Below are positions 34,620 through 46,030 of a stretch of 64,000 nucleotides of DNA, in pieces. Under the pieces are notes generated by a model that worked only from the letters and a program-made list of their open reading frames with translations, had not been told where the DNA came from and searched no databases. Every line of letters starts with the position of its first letter. Position 1 is the stretch's first letter. Made by a program: the position numbers and the translations under genes. Source of the DNA: Aricia agestis (lineage: Eukaryota > Arthropoda > Insecta > Lepidoptera > Lycaenidae); contig NC_056407.1 of the NCBI RefSeq assembly GCF_905147365.1, positions 17,839,980-17,903,979 of the forward strand. The letters are read 5' to 3'.

Positions 34620-34960
34620 TATTTTTTTTAATGAAATAAGGGGGCTAAGGAGCAAACGGGTCACCTGATGGAAAGCAACTTCCATCGCCCATGGACACTC
34701 GCAGCATCAGAAGAGCTGCAAGTGCGTTGCCGACCTTTTAAGAGAGAATAGGGTAATAGGGGAGGGTAGGGAAGGGAAGGGAAGGGAATAGTTGAGGGTA
34801 GGGAAGGGAATAGGGTGGGGGTTAGGGGATTGGGCCTCCGCTAAATTTACTCACTCGGCGAAACACAGCGCAAGCGCTGTTTCACGCCGGTTTTCTGTGA
34901 GAACGTGGTATTTATCCGGTCGAGCCGGCCCATTCGTGCCGAAGCATGGCTCTCCCACGT
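34620..34960 (-). repeat. SINE-like element, minus copy of an inverted pair
   Basis: It is complementary to 34158-34497 with about ten differences and shares its particular CCCTCAACTATTCCC interior. The complementarity extends past the SINE tail into flanking bases (34495-34529 against 34584-34617), leaving a 54-base loop. Confidence 0.8.
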
Positions 34961-35675
34961 ATATAATCTCTCCCGCCCCGCTGCCCGCTGGTTTCGAGAC
35001 TGAAGCCTAGTGTTCTGAGAACGCTGTTTATACATGTGTTAGTTGTTAGAGCATATTTTATTATCTCGGACTAAAATCAGAAAAAAAGTAAAGAAATAGA
35101 ACGAATAACTATATGCTTTCTTTAGAAACGAAAAAAAAGCCCTAGCAAAAAGCCATATTAACGTTGTAGAGATATGATGGTAATGATGGAACTCAATGAA
35201 AACAGGGACGAGAAATTCTTGCGAAACGAATAAATATAGACGAGCAATTAATTAGGAAAATTATTAATTAGCAATTCACTTTATAGCGAAATCCGTTTGA
35301 ATTTTAATAAGTGTGCAGCCATGCTTCCCGTTGGAGAAATGCTTTGATAATATTAATTTACACTCAAATTCCGCTATGTCTACGCTACGATATAGATTTT
35401 ATTATGAACTAGACGGGGCTGTGTAATCAACACTGAGTTTACTACTAAATAGAAAATGAAACATTCGTCGCAGCTCGAACTATCCTGTAGTTTTGGTTGC
35501 TAGTGGTTGCTATGGTAGTTAAAATATTTTGCTGGAGTTTTTGTCCATTTTTGAAGTTTAAACTTTACCTGACGTACCTACTGAAAGAAAATAAAATAAA
35601 GCTGATCGCATCCGCAAAACGAATTCAGATATCGAATACGGAAAACGCTTGTTAGCGGCCAGCTTTATACAAACT
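34961..35675. other. Unassigned AT-rich interval
   Basis: No gene is seen. The short frames at the left end belong to the SINE. Confidence 0.35.
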
Positions 35676-36525
35676 AGAGATCGCCATGTTCGAAATTCTA
35701 CCTCAAATAAAAAATTAAATTATAAGTTTCAAACAACGCTTTTCTATTGATATTCTATTGACAAAATAATATAGACTTTATTATTTTTTTGACATAATTC
35801 CTGCGACAGTCTCAGATTAATAAAGTCAAATGATGACAGACTGGCCGTGTAATAATTGTCTAACAGTATTTATCTTCTCTTATATATAAAATTCTCGTGT
35901 CAGAATGTTAGGCCGCGTACTCCTCCTTTACTGATTTTAACTAAATTTTATATGCATATTCAGTGGATCTGAGAATCGGCTACTGGGTACTTTTTATATT
36001 GATAAGTGCATTTGTTGAATAAATAATAGTAAATTATTACAACTCGAGACTGACGGCGACCATAAGTTTCAATTTTCAACGCTTTTCTATTGATATTCTA
36101 TTGACAAAATATTGACTTTATTATTTTTTTGATATAATTGCTGCGACAGTCTCAGATTTATAAAGTCAAATAATGACAGACTGACCGTGTAATAATTATT
36201 TTCTAACAGTATTTATGATTTAATAAAAAAAACTACTTAAATCTATTTTCAATTTGACAATGTCAGACTTCAACCATAAATAAAAGAGTACAATTCGTAT
36301 AGCCTTGTCAATCAAAATCTCTCAGTGTGTTTGTTGTAGTGTGTAATAAATAACGTTTTAGTTGTGAAAAATGTATGATAAAAGCATAATTTCAAAATAA
36401 TATTAGCTCGATGCACTCCTTCACCTTATAAACTATAACTGTGCAAAATTTCAACCACCGAAATTTCCGCATTTTTCATCAAAAGGAATCCAAAGTTTTT
36501 GGCTCGCAGATTAATATATAGATAC
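35676..36525 (+). repeat. CTAGAGATCGCC-family repeat, unsplit copy with internal insertion
   Basis: It matches 13943-14252 and 16500-16698 in order (CAGACTGGCCGTGTAA, TTCAACCATAAATAAAAGAG, GTGTTTGTTGTAGTGTG, GCACTCCTTCACC). An AAAATTCTCGTGTCAGAATG repeat lies within it at 35880-35995. The stretch before and after that piece (ACGCTTTTCTATTGATATTC and CTGCGACAGTCTCAGATT) is itself repeated at 35740-35860 and 36080-36190. Confidence 0.65.
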
Positions 36526-36571
36526 CCAATATTAATTATAGACTTAAAATAGCCCTTTGTGATAGATTTAA

Positions 36572-37013
36572 AAAATCGCCCAAGTGCGAGTCGGACTCGC
36601 GCATGAAGGGTTCCGTACCATTATAGAGCAAAAATTGCTTTTTTGTATCCCCCCCTTCATAAATATTGAAGGGGGAGATTATTTTAATTTTATTATTAAT
36701 TATTAAAGTACCGATATAATTGAAGATTTTGTGAGAATTTCCAGTGCCTACCTGTTGCCATAATTGATTATGAGCAAAAAAAGGTAAAAAAACACGTTTG
36801 TTTTATGGGAGCCCCCCTTAAATATTTATTTTATTTTTAGTACCTACTTGTTGTTAAAGCGACATCAGATATACATAATCTGTGAAGATTTCAGAAGTCT
36901 AGCTATAGCGGTTCCTGAGATACTGCCTGGAGACAGACGGACAGACAGACTGCAGACATCGAAGTCTTAGTAATAGGCTCCCGTTTTTACCCTTTGGGTA
37001 AGGAACCCTAAAA
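36572..37013 (-). repeat. AGGGTTCCGTA-family repeat, near-complete copy
   Basis: The stretch runs from CAAGTGCGAGTCGGACTCGC through GACAGACGGACAGACAGACT to TTTACCCTTTGGGTAAGGAA and CCCTAAAA. The opposite-strand copy is at 41893-42350. Confidence 0.7.
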
Positions 37014-37830
37014 ATTAACTCTTCAAAGGGAAACTATGAAATACCGAATTTAAGTCGCTTTAAAAGTTCGTCGTCCTACAATGGCGGCGCTGGAAAAAAT
37101 TCTAATTACTTTGGCGAGTTGAGTTGAGATTTCCAAAGTTCCGCTCGTTAGACGGGACGGAATTTTATAAGCGAATATCTTGTATTGGGCACAATCAATA
37201 ATGTATTCATTGCTCGTTGTTTATTCACCAGTTTTCTTAATCGCTTGGGAGGAATGTTTACTTGAAGACATTCTGCCATGACGTCACGATGGATAAGTAA
37301 CGTCTTATATCTGACAGAGGTTATATATGGTGGTGTGAGTGTCTCATCTTTGTATGCAATACTGTCTAGTAAGTGAAGGGTTGCCACATATTAAGTATCA
37401 AGCTAATGTCAATATATTAAGATCACTCAACATAACGATTACCTACATTAACAGTTGAATAGCAATAGAAGTTCAACTGTTGGATATTTTTAACTGCAGG
37501 CGCACGTTTCGCTAATGGATCTAGTGCTTTACCGTTAAAATAAGTTTAAATTTATTTTATTGTACACAAAATACTATGCAATGTTCAAACTACAAGTTAG
37601 AAAGTAAATAAAATATTATAATAGGTAAATTAAGTAGATGACGGCCGCAACGGAGTTGCGCTAAAATTCGTTTCTTGTGCGTACGTGACGTTTTCAAGAA
37701 TTAAAAGTATCATAACATGTCCTTGAACGGAACTTAAAGTATTTTATACCAATTGAAAAATGGGTTCAGTGGTTTGGGCGTGAAGAGGTAACAGACAGAC
37801 AGATGAACTATGTTCGTAGTACTTTATGAC
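37014..37830. other. Unassigned; one 79-codon minus-strand frame
   Basis: The minus-strand frame at 37148-37387 contains ETLTPPYITSVRYKTLLIHR and LQVNIPPKRLRKLVNKQRAM. It looks somewhat protein-like, but I do not recognise it and there is no signal or neighbour to support it. Part of 37640-37800 resembles dispersed repeat ends (GCGCAACGGAGTTGCG-like). Confidence 0.2.
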
Positions 37831-38069
37831 CTACGAATAATAAAAACTAAGGAAACGTAACTCCCATACTATTACCATCGAACTGTCAAGTGTCATGTAA
37901 CGTCAGCCTGATACCGCTCAAGGTCACCTAAATATTGCAAATGTATTGAAATGTGTACCTTAGGTACACATTTTTCATTTTTATTTTAGGTCGCTGTACA
38001 CATTTTTGACAAGTATTGTAGAACATGTTTTTTGACGGAGTTACTTTTCCTAGTTTTTATTATTCGTAG
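37831..38069. repeat. MITE with CTACGAATAATAAAAACTAA ends
   Basis: Left CTACGAATAATAAAAACTAA GGAAACGTAACTCC pairs with GGAGTTACTTTTCC TAGTTTTTATTATTCGTAG. TIRs are about 34 bases with two mismatches or so. The centre of the foldback element at 1816-2471 has a related string. Confidence 0.7.
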
Positions 38070-39005
38070 ATTGTGAAACAGAAGTTAACGTTTTCGACTG
38101 GTGGAAGGTCAGTAAATCTCGGCTAAGCAGTAGCTAAACGTGTTAGTTAGGGCTTAAGGGATAACAAATAATGAACCCAGCTGAAGTGCGAAGTCGCGGG
38201 GAATGCTGGCAATTCGATACAGCCGGTGCGCTTGTTGGCGTTTTTCTCGACGTTTTGTTCGGTAAATGCTGGCCCCGAGCGCCATTCTATACACGGTATT
38301 TTTCTAAAATTACTCTTAATGTTGACTACCAGCTAAGCATTGTTTTGTTTCCAACTTTTTGTGCTTAATTAAAATTAGTGTTACATAATATTATGTACTG
38401 AGAAAATATTATAAGAATTCGATAAAATCTACAAAATTACTTCAATGTTATTAAAGGACTTTGAACAGTTTTGTTTCAAAACAGAAAGAGATTTTGAAAA
38501 AAATTCGAGAAGGGGTTATTCTTTCCAAAATTGTATTTTGCCATAAACGTATTATGTGGCTCAGCCCTACGCATCACATTTTTTGTGTTGGTGTCAAATG
38601 AAGGGCAAAAAATAAAGAAACAAAAGATATATTTTTAAAGCTCAAAACTCTACATAATGAAAGGGCATTTCTTACAAGAAAGGAATTCAGGGCGAGAATA
38701 ACGGTTGTCCATAGCATCGAGTTCTTCTGGTATACAACGCTTTGTACTAATAAAAATTTAAACTGCCTTCAAAATTCCTTATCTCAAAAACTACTGAACC
38801 GACTTTGATGAAATTTGCAGTATCCCCTAAGTTGAACAACACCTAGTACAATCAAAGCAGGTTTTTTTATTATTATTTTTTACATAAGTACACACACTTT
38901 TCAAATAAATTTAATACATGAAATAACTGTCTGATATATTATCATTAAATTCATATTATACCAGACATATCATATCATAATTTGATATTATATATTCTGT
39001 ATATA
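38070..39005. other. Unassigned interval
   Basis: No gene is supported. The 65-codon frame at 38171 has no recognised feature. Confidence 0.35.
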
Positions 39006-39215
39006 CAGGGTGTAACAAAACTAAGTGATAATACTTTAGGGTGTTATAATATAAGTCCCCTGTAAAAGTAGCACCGCTGAAAGACCAATTTTTTTTCAAT
39101 GTGGCAACTCGTTAAAAATATTGGTCTTTCAGCACTGCTACTTTCACAGTGAAATGTCTACAAGGAACACATACACACCCTGAAGTATTATCAGTCAATT
39201 TTGCTACAACCTGTA
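39006..39215. repeat. Mariner-like MITE (CAGGGTGTAACAAAA family), copy 1
   Basis: CAGGGTGTAACAAAACTAAG on the left and TTGCTACAACCTG on the right are inverted ends flanked by TA. GAAAGACCAATTTTTTTTCA and TTGGTCTTTCAGCACTGCTA pair in the middle. TA duplication fits Tc1/mariner. Confidence 0.7.
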
Positions 39216-41606
39216 TATGTACCAGACAATATTATACTATGACATTGTCTGTTCAATCCATTTTCCAAATCCTTTGCTTACTGCAACTTATATGCAAAAC
39301 GGTATCATATCAAGCAATTAATACAGATGAAAGATGTAATCGCGATTGTTGACAATCAGGAGAGACTTTTTCAATTCCACACGAGGTACAGTTAATTCTC
39401 CCGTCGCCGGCGAGCGCGGCGTGGCGCGGCGGTGTAATCAGCCGAGAGCTCCGTGCAATTGCTTTGGGGATGCAATTCCCCAATTGCAAAATTATATTGG
39501 CTATAACTATACCCAGGTACAGTCACCTTCGCTGTTACAGCCCTAGGTACTGTCGTCTACACTATAACTTTGTGAGGGACAGTCGCCTTGACTAAAACCA
39601 TAGTATAAAATAATAAGGAAAGATTAACGAATCTCTGAGCCATTTTCTTGAAAGCAATTCGTGTAACTAGAGCTAAGTTTTACTCGCGCGTATTGAGTTA
39701 GGTATCTGAGCTTTTGTGGGCACGCATTCAATGGTGCCCATAATATCTGGGATAAAAACTAACTCCATACCAAATTTCATTGAAATCAGCTCAGCATGTA
39801 AAAATACACTTTCGCATCCTATAGATAAGACTATAACATATTACTATCCCAGGTACCTACAGTCGACGGCGCATGCAGCACAATAATTCTTCCACTGCGT
39901 ATTCGACGCTGGCAATGTGCCAGAATGAGATTAAAGTTATGCAATTATTGTACATACTTAATTAGATCCCTATTCCCTGTGTTGTCTAAATATTATGTAG
40001 CCTTAAGGTGACGTCGCGTTAAAGTAGAAAACCGTGTTGGATATATTTTAGATTGAAGAAATGGAAAGGGCGTAAGCGACAAAATGGTTTTTGTCGCGTG
40101 ATTTAAAATGCATAAATATATTTCATATAAGCTATGGGCAAACTAAAGTGTATGCTTGAACCAATTTATGTACAAATTTTGGAAGCTTAAATCACTCTCA
40201 GAGGTATTATTATTACAGAGGTATTTTTGATTGATTATTCTGTGTTATAAAAGTTGACCAATCGTGTTTTGCTAGGGGTAATTCAAAGACAAAGACATGA
40301 TGAATACTGACAATGAACTTTAATTTCTTAGCTTTAGTCATTGCTGAGAAAAATCGATACAGCCAAATTATCAAGCCGTCGCCTTAAATAGGCATTAGTG
40401 ATGTGTGGGCGACGACGGTTCCTTTGCAGGTTTTTCGTAAAAACGTAATTTTTTTTCTTGTTAAATTATAGTTTTTCGATCAAGAAATATTTAAATTATC
40501 TATATTATATATATTTCATCATCTGACGCATCGTTTCTAATATTGATATCATTTTATAGGAATCTGGCATAACCAACATTAATGCGAAACTTTACAAAAA
40601 CTCAAACTATGCATCTATCTTACATGTATCATCAAAGTAGTTAAGTTATTTTTATAAGCACACGTATGATAAACCGAAATCTGATAATACTTCCCCATTT
40701 TCAATTTCCACTACTGGTTGACGTCAGGAATTCACATCCCCGCGAATTTTCCAATTTTCCCCATCCTAAACGATGCCCACGGGCGAGAACAGCATTTTCA
40801 ATAACGAAGAATAAAACACTTAAGGAAAGCAGGAAGCCAGCTCGCCCAATATCCGGTGGAACTAAACTCCACACTCTAATTTACCGGGGGAATATCTTGC
40901 GTTCAGTGTGCGCTATTTGTTTATATTACTTGTCTAGATCCATGGATGTACATTGTACACTTGCCTAACTTGCCTTTGCCCACTAGTGTGACTTTTGGTG
41001 ACACGACTTTTGGTCGGATTATGTCAATTCAATGATAGTTGTGGCCTGCAGCAGAGTAGACAGATAGAGTATGCCGACTTAGAACTGATGTTAAAATTTT
41101 TAAATTTGACGCATTATGACGAAAATCGTCGCAAGGGTTGTTAACTTGTTACCTACGAATTTAAAAATATGACATATTCGATGGACGTGTTCCTCTTTGG
41201 TCGTATTGTTGTTTGTGTTTTGGCACATGTGATTAAAATTGTCAGAATCCAAATTTGAAACCCGACGAATTTGACAGATATTGAAACCTGTCCGTTTCTT
41301 TGCAGTCGAACTACTGGTAGTTATGTCTATTGTGCCTGCAGGCTGGGTTTGACATACCGCGACCAATTTACGTAGGCCCGCCATCTGCCTATGAAATAAC
41401 TTCTCTGATTCTTTAATTTATGCACCACCAAAGATTTTTTTTCGAAAGTTAGATTGTGGAGCTACGTAATTTAGTCGGACTCAAAATCAAACCAAGTTAG
41501 GACGTGGATCGGAAATATCGCACCTACGTAACTTGCTCGGGTTTTGCTCCGCCATAACGATGACGACAAACGTTGACTTGACATAGCCCGAACGCTTGGC
41601 CGATTA
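39216..41606. other. Long interval without a recognised gene
   Basis: A GC-rich patch (CCGTCGCCGGCGAGCGCGGC, 39403-39440) stands out but has no coding that I trust. CCAGGTACAGTCACCTTCG and CCTAGGTACTGTCGTCTACA (39510-39560) repeat a short motif. A 100-codon frame at 40666-40968 has no domain. 41340-41440 is another copy of the CCGCCATCTGCCTATGAAAT repeat end. Confidence 0.35.
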
Positions 41607-41887
41607 TTTATGAAATTAGGGGGCAAACAAGCAGACGGGTCACCTGACGGAAAGCAACTGCATGCCGTCGCCAATGGACACTATAACATCAGAACTCGCA
41701 ACTCGCAAGTGCGTTCCCGGCCTTTTTATGAAGGAATACACTAAGGGAATACGCAGAACAGAATGGGGATAGGAAATAAGGTATAGTGCAGTTGGGCCCC
41801 CGCCAAACTCACTCACTAGATGAAACACAGCGCAAGCACAGCTGTTTCACGCCGGTTTTATGTGAGTCTGTGGTCTCTCAAGGCTAA
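41607..41887 (-). repeat. SINE-like element, minus copy, diverged
   Basis: It runs from TTATGAAATTAGGGGGCAAA through GACGGGTCACCTGACGGAAA to GCTGTTTCACGCCGGTTTTA. It is the same family as 34158 but more diverged. Confidence 0.65.
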
Positions 41888-41892
41888 CACGT

Positions 41893-42350
41893 ATTTTTAG
41901 GGTTCCGTACCCAAAGGGTAAAAAGAGACCCTATTACTAAGACTTCGTTGTCTGTCCGTCTGTCTGTCTGTCGGTCTCCAGGACTCTATCAACTCAAGAA
42001 CGGTAATAGCTAAAGAGTTGAAATTTTCACAGATTATGTAAGTATATCGGTTGCCGCTATAACAACAAATACTAAAAATAAAATAAAATAAATATTTAAA
42101 GGGGACTCTCATACAACAAACGCGATTTTTTGGCCTTTTTTGCTCTATATCAATAATGATAACAGGTACTTGATTTTTACTCAAAGTCCTCAGTTATATG
42201 TGTACTTTAATATTTTTAATAATATTAAAATAAAATAAAAAAAATTAGGGGGACTCCCATACAAGAAACACATTACTTGACCTAATTTTGCTCCATAATG
42301 GTACGGAACTCTTTGTGCGCGAGTCCAACTCACACTTGACCGATTAATTA
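41893..42350 (+). repeat. AGGGTTCCGTA-family repeat, near-complete copy
   Basis: TTTTTAGGGTTCCGTACCCA, GACTTCGTTGTCTGTCCGTC and GCTATAACAACAAATACTAA are followed by the end AGTCCAACTCACACTTGACC. It is opposite in orientation to 36572-37013. Confidence 0.7.
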
Positions 42351-42539
42351 TTATTTATGTCACAAGAAGTATTTTATACTATTTTTAAATTTGTACCTAG
42401 CACAAGAAACGGTGGTATCGCAGATGGGTTAGGTAAGGTTGGGTTTATTCATTTTTTTGTTGTTTTTGTAGTAATATTCTTATTCTAGAGCTGACGTATT
42501 CTTTACCCCGCATACCTACTACTTTTAGTTTAAATTTTC

Positions 42540-42693
42540 CTCTCTCGTAGGGTTGCCTGGAAGAGATCGCTCATAGCGATAAGGCCGCCCTTGCCCACAT
42601 TTATGTTTTTTGTTATGTTTAGTTTTAGTAACATTATTGTATTATTTAGTTAATGTGAGCAATAAAGAATCTATCTATCTATCTATCTAATAT
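42540..42693 (+). mobile_element. RTE-like LINE 3' tail fragment
   Basis: GGTTGCCTGGAAGAGATCGC TCATAGCGATAAGGCCGCCC is a string I know from 3' ends of insect RTE-type LINEs. It ends AATAAAGAATC followed by an (ATCT)n tail (42665-42690). Only the tail is present, so this is a severely 5'-truncated copy. Confidence 0.6.
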
Positions 42694-44204
42694 TATGTTA
42701 AGTACATACCATGTGCATGGTGCCCTTGCGAGTTGCGCAGTGGGCTTCGCTTAGCTCGTCTTGGCGGGGTCACTACCGTGCTCCCAGATTTTATTAAGAC
42801 CGGTCTAGTATTTTCTAAGACTATGCAAATTGCAATACATTTTACAACCAACGAATTAATCAATTATTATTTATATATTAGTCAAAGAACTAACAATAAA
42901 AGCTTAAGCTTACAAAGTAATAACTCCATATAAATAAAACCTTCCTCCTTTAATAAGGCGTCGATAACTATGGCAATAAAATTGTGTCAATATTTTCTGA
43001 ATAGGATAGAATTAGCTTGGAATAAAAAGAGTTTGGGTTAAAAATAGCGATATTAGTTCCACAGAGCTCCTGTAGGCAGCAGCTGCCAGCTGATCAACAC
43101 TAAAAACTCATTACTGTCACAGGCGATTAGTTCAATTCGATGCCATACAAATTCTATTTTTGCTCTCTCCCGTTCTAGTTTATTTTTACTTTGGTGCTGT
43201 CAGAGAAATTGAAAAGCGGATTGCGTACCTCCGTATTTTGGTTAGGTTATGTCAAGGAAAATGATGACTTGAACATTGACTTGATGTAATACGATTAAAA
43301 TATAACGTATATAAATTATAGCTGTATATATACGGCTATACGCCAAAATAAACTCTACGATTTCTGTTATCGTAGAAGATCGTCTTATTTCTTAAAACTA
43401 TGTCTCTATTTCGATTAATTTTTATCTTAAACATACCTATGATATTTAGACAAGCCACTATTAAAGTAATATTTTTGTATCCCACTATCAAAATAAGTAC
43501 TGGAAAAAATATCAAAATTTACAAGTGGCTATAGTGTGTGCCGGCGGCAAACACGGCTACGTTGCTGCACCACGGCGTCGCTCGGTTCAATATTTCCTAT
43601 AATTTTTATTTACGGTTCACGTTTCACTTCACCGGAATTTCAGCTTCGTACGTTATAACGAGTGAAAAAAACATTAAGTTCAATAAAAATACCTACCTAT
43701 TTCCATTGCGACTGAATTGGTATTTTGTGCTGATATTGTGAACTACTAATTGACTTATTTATGATCAATAACTGAACTTACCCCTGTACACTTATGATTA
43801 TTATATTTTTCATATTTTATATATTATTATAATCTAGCACAATTTTTATGTTTAAGGTTTTATGGCAGAAAGTGTTTTTACGGAAAATGTAAGCTATTAA
43901 ATCATACGCTGTCGTTAAATAAAAAGCTTTGATGAGATAAAATATTTCGCTGAGCATATTTTATATTTAAGCTATAGGTGGTGGTTTCAGCGAGCAGCTA
44001 TAAAATAAAACCACCATCTTATCTTGGGAATCGGTTAAAAAGTAATCTGTATCATTATGTTCATGTTAGATTAACTACATAGTTAGTAGTAAGTTCTTTG
44101 TCACTGTGCAGCGTACACAACTACAATTTTCTCATCTGAAGTGGATGAAATTTTAATTTTGTAATACGAGTCCCAGTGTGGTGTTTAGACAACTCGCATC
44201 CCCA
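42694..44204. other. Unassigned interval
   Basis: I see no gene. A short GC patch (GTGCCGGCGGCAAACACGGC) at 43538 has no coding support. Confidence 0.35.
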
Positions 44205-44256
44205 GTCGCGGGGAGCGGGAAGCGGGGAGTGGGGAGCGGTGTTCGGGGAGCGGGGA
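44205..44256. repeat. GGGGAGCG minisatellite-like tract
   Basis: Seven or so imperfect units of GGGGAGCG/GGGAAGCG/GGGGAGTG occupy about 50 bases. Confidence 0.7.
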
Positions 44257-44311
44257 TTACCCAAGTGGGGAACGCTACGTATGCTGCGATTAATTAAAGC
44301 AATGTTGTAAC

Positions 44312-45280
44312 TTGGCGAAAAATGAAAACTTCAACCCCCCGAGGCGAAACTTTTATCGCTCAAAATATCTCTGGCCTAATGAAACCGGAACGAAAGGGAA
44401 AACTGAATTTGCAATGATATTCTACTTATACAGATCTATTACGAAAATAAGTGACATCAGACGTTTGGGCAAAAAAGCTGAAGGCAAAACAAGACCAACC
44501 TTAGTAAATCTTACTCTGGCATGGCGGAAAAGAGAAATCCTTGCTAACAAGAGGAGAAGAAAAGATAGAGGAATACCCAGACTTTACCTTTTTCCATACA
44601 TACGGCACAAAAGGAAAAAACGGAGTAGGATTTTTAATTAAGAAATATCTCAAGAATAACATAATTACTACAAAAAGCTTTTCAGACCGTGTAGCGCTAC
44701 TAGAAATGCAGGCCCCTGACAACTCTATATGGTCCTTTGTGCAATAATATGCCCCTACAGAAATATGCACTAAAGAGGAAATAGAAATATTTTACAATAC
44801 AGTACAGGCTGCTCTTGACTCCATCCACACTAAAAATATCATCTTACTAGGAGATTTAAACGCCAAAATAGGCAAAGCTCAAAAGAATGAGGAAAAGAAC
44901 GTAGGACCACACGCACACGGGAAAAGAAGTCCACACGGCCAGAAACTAGTAGAGTTCGCCTTAGAAAATAATTTTTCCTTCATCAACAGCATATTCCCCT
45001 GCAAACCCCACAAAAAATGGACATGGCGTTCCCCAAATGGCCTACACCTTAACGAGATCGACTACATACTTACAAATCAACCACGAAGCATAAAAAGTTT
45101 TGACATAATAAAAAGTCTGAACTTCAACATTGATCATCGAATGATTAGATGCGAAATAATATTAAGTACAAAACCTCGTAGGAAGTTTATAAAACCCCTC
45201 AACTACTCGAGAAATATACATACTAATATGTCGGAAAGTTCTGGAAATATTACATACATACGCGTCGAATTGATAACCTC
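44312..45280 (+). pseudogene. RTE/L1-type LINE fragment: ORF1 tail joined to EEP endonuclease
   Basis: The first 109-codon frame (44312-44641) carries ISDIRRLGKKAEGKTRPTLV and LTLAWRKREILANKRR, like the nucleic-acid-binding C-terminus of LINE ORF1 proteins. From about 44541 another frame carries EYPDFTFFHTYGTKGKNGVG, then ILLGDLNAKIGK, HGQKLVEFALENNFSFINS, KWTWRSPNGLHLNEIDYIL and NIDHRMIRCE. These are EEP endonuclease blocks (GDLN, WTW, DYI, DHR) in RTE-type order. The endonuclease N-terminus and all of RT are missing and a TAA interrupts near 44746. An internal deletion probably fused ORF1 to mid-endonuclease. Confidence 0.7.
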
Positions 45281-45607
45281 CTTTTTTGGAATTCGCTTAA
45301 AAATCAGCTGGTTAGGGTTCCGTTTTAGGGTTCTGTAATCAACAAAACTTGGTTGACTATTATTACTTGGTTGACTTATTTTTAGCATAATATAGTAAAT
45401 ATTTAGCAACTAGATGACCCGTGAATTTATTTTGTCACTATAATATAAGCCTTCCCTGGATTTCCAGATAGTAGCAAGGAATCAGGTCAGCCGTTCTCGA
45501 GTTTAAACAAGACTAACAAAATTTTTAATTAATTTTCATTTAAATAGATTTGTGGCCTCAGTTTGTGTTAAAACCCGAAATGTGGATACATAAGTTATCT
45601 AAATTAT

Positions 45608-45711
45608 ACAGGGTATAACAAAACAAAGTGATATTAATACTAAAGGCTCTATAGAGCTCACCTGTGTTAGAAGCATCGGTGAAAGAGTATTTTTAACACC
45701 CTGTAAAATGT
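45608..45711. repeat. Decayed CAGGGTGTAACAAAA-type MITE
   Basis: ACAGGGTATAACAAAACAAA on the left and TTTTAACACCCTGT on the right are reduced ends of the family at 39006 and 52110. Confidence 0.5.
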
Positions 45712-45749
45712 CTCGTCTACGTTTGAAAAGTGGCTTGATAGGCAAAACA

Positions 45750-46030
45750 TTTTTTTATGAAATAAGGGGGCAAACGAGCAAACGGGTCACCTGAAGGAAA
45801 GCAACTTCCGTGGCCCATGGACACACGCAATATCAGAAGAGCTGCAGGTGCATTGTCGGCCTTTTAAGAGGGAATAGGATTACAGGGTAGGGGAGGTAAG
45901 GAAGGGAATAGGGAAGGGAAGAGTAGGGAATTGGGCCTCCGGTAAACTCACTCACTCGGCTTTCTGTGAGCCCGTGGTATTTCTCCGGTCGAGCCGGCCC
46001 ATTCGTGCCGTAGCATGGCTCTACCACGTA
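45750..46030 (-). repeat. SINE-like element, minus copy
   Basis: It runs from TTTTTTATGAAATAAGGGGG through CCCATGGACACACGCAATAT to GCCGTAGCATGGCTCTACCA. Part of the head present at 34158 (the GCGTGAAACAGCGC block) is deleted. Confidence 0.7.

Noticed and set aside
34155..34985. Palindrome as a sequencing hairpin artefact
   Set aside because: The arms differ at about ten positions, more than expected from a missed-adapter read, though raw reads would settle it.
34792..35035. Short frames of 62-72 codons on both strands
   Set aside because: They lie within the SINE minus copy and its flank.
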